A stretch of 7,860 bases of DNA. Origin: an uncultured Alphaproteobacteria bacterium (GTDB lineage: Bacteria > Pseudomonadota > Alphaproteobacteria > Rickettsiales > UBA1997). The notes beneath the pieces were generated by a model. It saw only the letters and a program-made list of their open reading frames with translations. It ran no database searches and was not told the DNA's origin. The translations under genes were made by a program, and so were the position numbers. Shown piece by piece: positions 5,638-7,860 of the stretch (its first letter is position 1; every line of letters starts with the position of its first letter). Where the stretch lies: NCBI GenBank assembly GCA_949298005.1, contig CASFUN010000010.1, positions 1-7,860 of the forward strand. Direction: 5' to 3'.

Positions 5638-7104
5638 ATGTTAGATTTAAAGAAATTAACTCTTATAGAAGCAAAGGAACATTTAAAAAAAAAAGACTTC
5701 ACTAGTACAGAATTAGTAGAAGTTTATATTAAAAATATAGAAAAAAGCGAAAAATTAAATGCATTTGTGTATAAAAATTTTAATAAAGCATTAGAAAAAG
5801 CTAAAGAATGCGATAAAAATATTCAACAAGAAAAAATGAAAAAGCTTGAAGGTCTACCAATAGCTATAAAGGATAATTTTTGTACTAAAGATATTAATAC
5901 TACAGCATGTTCTAAAATGTTAAAAGATTTCATACCACCATATGAATCAACTGTAACTCAAAAACTATCTGATGAAAATTATATTTTATTAGGAAAAACC
6001 AATATGGATGAATTTGCATGTGGTTCTACAACCTCTACAAGCTATTTTGGTTCATCAATAAATCCATATAAAAAAAATGATGATGATAGAGATCTTATAC
6101 CAGGTGGTAGTTCTGGAGGTTCAGCAGCAGCTGTTGCAGGTAATTTATGTCTAGCTGCTACTGGTACTGATACAGGAGGTTCAATAAGGCAACCAGCATC
6201 TTTATGTAATTTAGTTGGCATAAAACCAACTTATGGTAGAGTTTCTAGATATGGTATTGTCTCGTATGCTAGTTCTTTTGATCAAGCTGGATTACTAACA
6301 AAAGATATAAGTGACTCTGCTTATTTGACGGATATAATTTGTGGTTATGATGACAAAGATTCAACCAGCGTTAAGAAAGAAGAGACACATTTTTATGATA
6401 ACCTAAATCCATCTATAAAAGCTAAAAAAATTGGAATTATAAAAGAATTTATGAATTTAAATGGAAAAGTAGCCAGTGATATTTATAAAAAACTTGATAA
6501 CATATTAAGTCTGTTTAAATCAGAAAGCTGTGAAGTAGTTGAATTGTCAATACCAACTATAGATTTCGTACCAGAGTTATATACTATATTATCTTATACA
6601 GAACTAGCTTCAAATCTAGCCAGATATGATGGCGTTAGATATGGATATAGAACTAAAGAGAAAATTAAAAGCCTTGATGAATTATATTTAAAATCTAGGT
6701 CAGAAGGATTTTGTGATAATATAAAAAAAAGGATTATTTTGGGGTACTTTTTTTCGTCTTCTGAAAATTATGAAAAATATTTCCTTAAAGCACAAAAAGT
6801 TAGAAGGAAACTTGTAAATGAATTTATTGAAGCTCTAGCAAAAGTTGATTTTATAGTGACACCATCCACCCCACAAACAACTTTTCCTATAAACCTAACG
6901 GAAAAAGAAAAGAAACTTAATATGGAATCAAATTATCTAAATGATCTATTTGTTTGTCCTGTAAATATGGCTGGCCTACCCGGTATAAGTGTACCTGTTG
7001 ATTTTGATGCAAAAGGATTGCCTATAGGTATACATATTATAGGTGATTATTTTGATGAACAGACGTTATTTGATGTTGGTTTATTTATAGAGAAGAATAG
7101 ATAA
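5638..7104 (+). CDS. gatA: Asp-tRNA(Asn)/Glu-tRNA(Gln) amidotransferase subunit A
   Basis: Amidase-signature subunit of GatCAB; it hydrolyses glutamine and delivers ammonia to GatB for amidation of mischarged tRNA. The Ser-cisSer-Lys triad is complete: K78 in GLPIAIKDN, S158 in GGSSGGSAA and the nucleophile S182 in TDTGGSIRQPA, followed by GIKPTYGRVSRYGIV. An insertion KKNDDDRDLIP before GGSSGG is typical of Rickettsiales GatA. Also seen are ELASNLARYDGVRYGYR (322-338) and the C-terminal AGLPGISVPVDFDAKGLPIG. Length 488 is normal. AGGT overlapping the gatC stop serves as ribosome binding site, suggesting translational coupling. A run of ten A encodes K17-K19 in frame. The usual next gene, gatB, is absent; argS follows after 66 bp. 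Confidence 0.98.
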   Translation: MLDLKKLTLIEAKEHLKKKDFTSTELVEVYIKNIEKSEKLNAFVYKNFNKALEKAKECDKNIQQEKMKKLEGLPIAIKDNFCTKDINTTACSKMLKDFIPPYESTVTQKLSDENYILLGKTNMDEFACGSTTSTSYFGSSINPYKKNDDDRDLIPGGSSGGSAAAVAGNLCLAATGTDTGGSIRQPASLCNLVGIKPTYGRVSRYGIVSYASSFDQAGLLTKDISDSAYLTDIICGYDDKDSTSVKKEETHFYDNLNPSIKAKKIGIIKEFMNLNGKVASDIYKKLDNILSLFKSESCEVVELSIPTIDFVPELYTILSYTELASNLARYDGVRYGYRTKEKIKSLDELYLKSRSEGFCDNIKKRIILGYFFSSSENYEKYFLKAQKVRRKLVNEFIEALAKVDFIVTPSTPQTTFPINLTEKEKKLNMESNYLNDLFVCPVNMAGLPGISVPVDFDAKGLPIGIHIIGDYFDEQTLFDVGLFIEKNR

Positions 7105-7150
7105 TTTATTTGTTTATTGCTTTTTTACGACTTAAAGTTACGATTAGTAG

Positions 7151-7156
7151 TATAAT
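7151..7156 (+). promoter_or_regulatory. Possible -10 box for argS
   Basis: A perfect TATAAT lies 14 bp before the argS ATG. The -35 region is poor (ACGACT at 7127-7132, 18-nt spacing, three of six bases). If used, transcription would start near 7163 and the mRNA would have almost no leader. A perfect -10 is not rare by chance in such AT-rich DNA. Confidence 0.25.
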
Positions 7157-7170
7157 AAGTGTTATGCTTT

Positions 7171-7860
7171 ATGAATATAATCCAAATTTTAAATAGTAAA
7201 ATTATAGAAGTTTTTCAAAAATTAAATTATGATGCAAAATATGCATACTTTAAATATTCAGATAGACCAGATTTAAGCGACTTTCAAACAAACTGTGCAA
7301 TGCCATTAGGCAAAACACTAAATAAAAACCCAATGGAAATAGCGGAAGAAATAAAAAATGAATTAATAAACACAAATATTTTTGATTCTATATCTGTAGA
7401 AAAACCGGGTTTTATAAATATTAAAGTAAAAAACAGTGTTTTATTAAAAATTTTAAATGAAACAATTAATGATCAATATTGTGGTTTCAAAAAACCTGAA
7501 ATTAATAAAACTGTCGTTATAGATTTTGGGGGCTATAATATAGCGAAAGAACCGCACGTTGGTCACCTAAGATCAACAGTTATAGGTGAAAGTCTAAGAA
7601 GGATATATGAATTCTGCGGTGATAAAGTAATTAGTGACTTTCACCAAGGAGATTGGGGTATTAACATGGGTATGGTCATAGAAGGCATTAGAGAAAAATA
7701 TCCAAACTTAAAATGTTTTAAAGATAATTTTAATGATGATAAAATAACTGATTTAGACTTAACAGCTACCGATTTAACTGATATATATAGACTAGCTAAT
7801 GCAAAATCAAATGAAAATGAAGAATTTGCAAAAAAAGTTCACGAAACAACAAAAAAGTTA
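7171..7860 (+). CDS. argS: Arginine--tRNA ligase (ArgRS), N-terminal 230 residues
   Basis: Cytoplasmic class I enzyme that charges tRNA-Arg; the gene runs off the right edge exactly at a codon boundary. The N-terminal Add-1 domain, which contacts the tRNA elbow, is seen in DFQTNCAMPLGKTLNKNP (37-54). The catalytic start follows: VVIDFGGYNIAKEPHVGHLR, with HVGH at 129-132 as the HIGH motif, then STVIGESLRRIYEFCGDKV and DFHQGDWGINMG (156-167), characteristic of ArgRS. The ATG at 7171 is chosen because the frame upstream has no better start; the ATG at 7164 is in another frame and stops after ten codons. The Shine-Dalgarno is weak. It follows gatA by 66 bp in the same direction and may be co-transcribed. 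The rest of the catalytic and anticodon-binding domains lies outside. Confidence 0.96.
   Translation, partial: MNIIQILNSKIIEVFQKLNYDAKYAYFKYSDRPDLSDFQTNCAMPLGKTLNKNPMEIAEEIKNELINTNIFDSISVEKPGFINIKVKNSVLLKILNETINDQYCGFKKPEINKTVVIDFGGYNIAKEPHVGHLRSTVIGESLRRIYEFCGDKVISDFHQGDWGINMGMVIEGIREKYPNLKCFKDNFNDDKITDLDLTATDLTDIYRLANAKSNENEEFAKKVHETTKKL

Noticed and set aside
7164..7196. Ten-codon leader ORF (MLYEYNPNFK) overlapping the argS start
   Set aside because: No ribosome binding site, and no arginine codons or structure suggesting an attenuator; a chance short frame is the simpler reading.
1..7860. Alternative genetic code with TGA as tryptophan
   Set aside because: No clear gene contains in-frame TGA and all tryptophans checked are TGG. 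Absence of TGA stops among the clear genes is explained by small numbers and AT bias.

Overview
This window is a very AT-rich stretch (roughly three quarters A+T by eye) of an alphaproteobacterial, almost certainly Rickettsiales-type, chromosome. The evidence is a GatA with the long insertion before the GGSSGG motif seen in Rickettsia-like proteins, a small protein resembling the Rickettsiales DUF2610 family, an alphaproteobacterial-type LeuRS and ArgRS, K/N/I-rich proteins, poly(A) runs inside essential genes, and decaying small genes next to intact housekeeping genes. Genus cannot be assigned from the sequence alone. Stops are TAA or TAG in all clear genes and tryptophans are TGG, so the standard bacterial code fits.

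Layout. Positions 1-346 (minus) hold the 5' part of a MORN-repeat protein gene that runs off the left edge; its first codons are disrupted by two compensating one-base shifts in homopolymers. Positions 347-628 are an extremely AT-rich divergent intergenic region with the best-looking promoter of the window (521-548, plus strand), an operator-like dyad over its -10 and start point, and a hairpin at the predicted 5' end of the transcript. They lead to 629-1221, one unrecognised small gene of about 197 codons that is split into two reading frames by a one-base frameshift near 916-934. A perfect 14-bp hairpin (1224-1257) separates it from the convergent leuS.

Positions 1414-5155 (minus) form a run DUF2610-like gene, ftsQ, leuS, transcribed leftwards. 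Divergently, 5345-7860 (plus) carry gatC, gatA and the first 230 codons of argS. The right-hand two thirds are thus housekeeping: leucine and arginine charging, transamidation of mischarged tRNA (GatCAB; gatB is not in the window) and divisome assembly (FtsQ).

No tRNA, rRNA, CRISPR array, insertion sequence or defence system was recognised. The points most worth a second look are the frameshifted small gene with its structured leader, a 17/18-nt direct repeat flanking it, the double frameshift in the MORN gene, poly(A) tracts of 10-11 inside gatA and leuS, and a hairpin-plus-T6 element in front of gatC. I saw no convincing sign of a wholly new multi-gene system.
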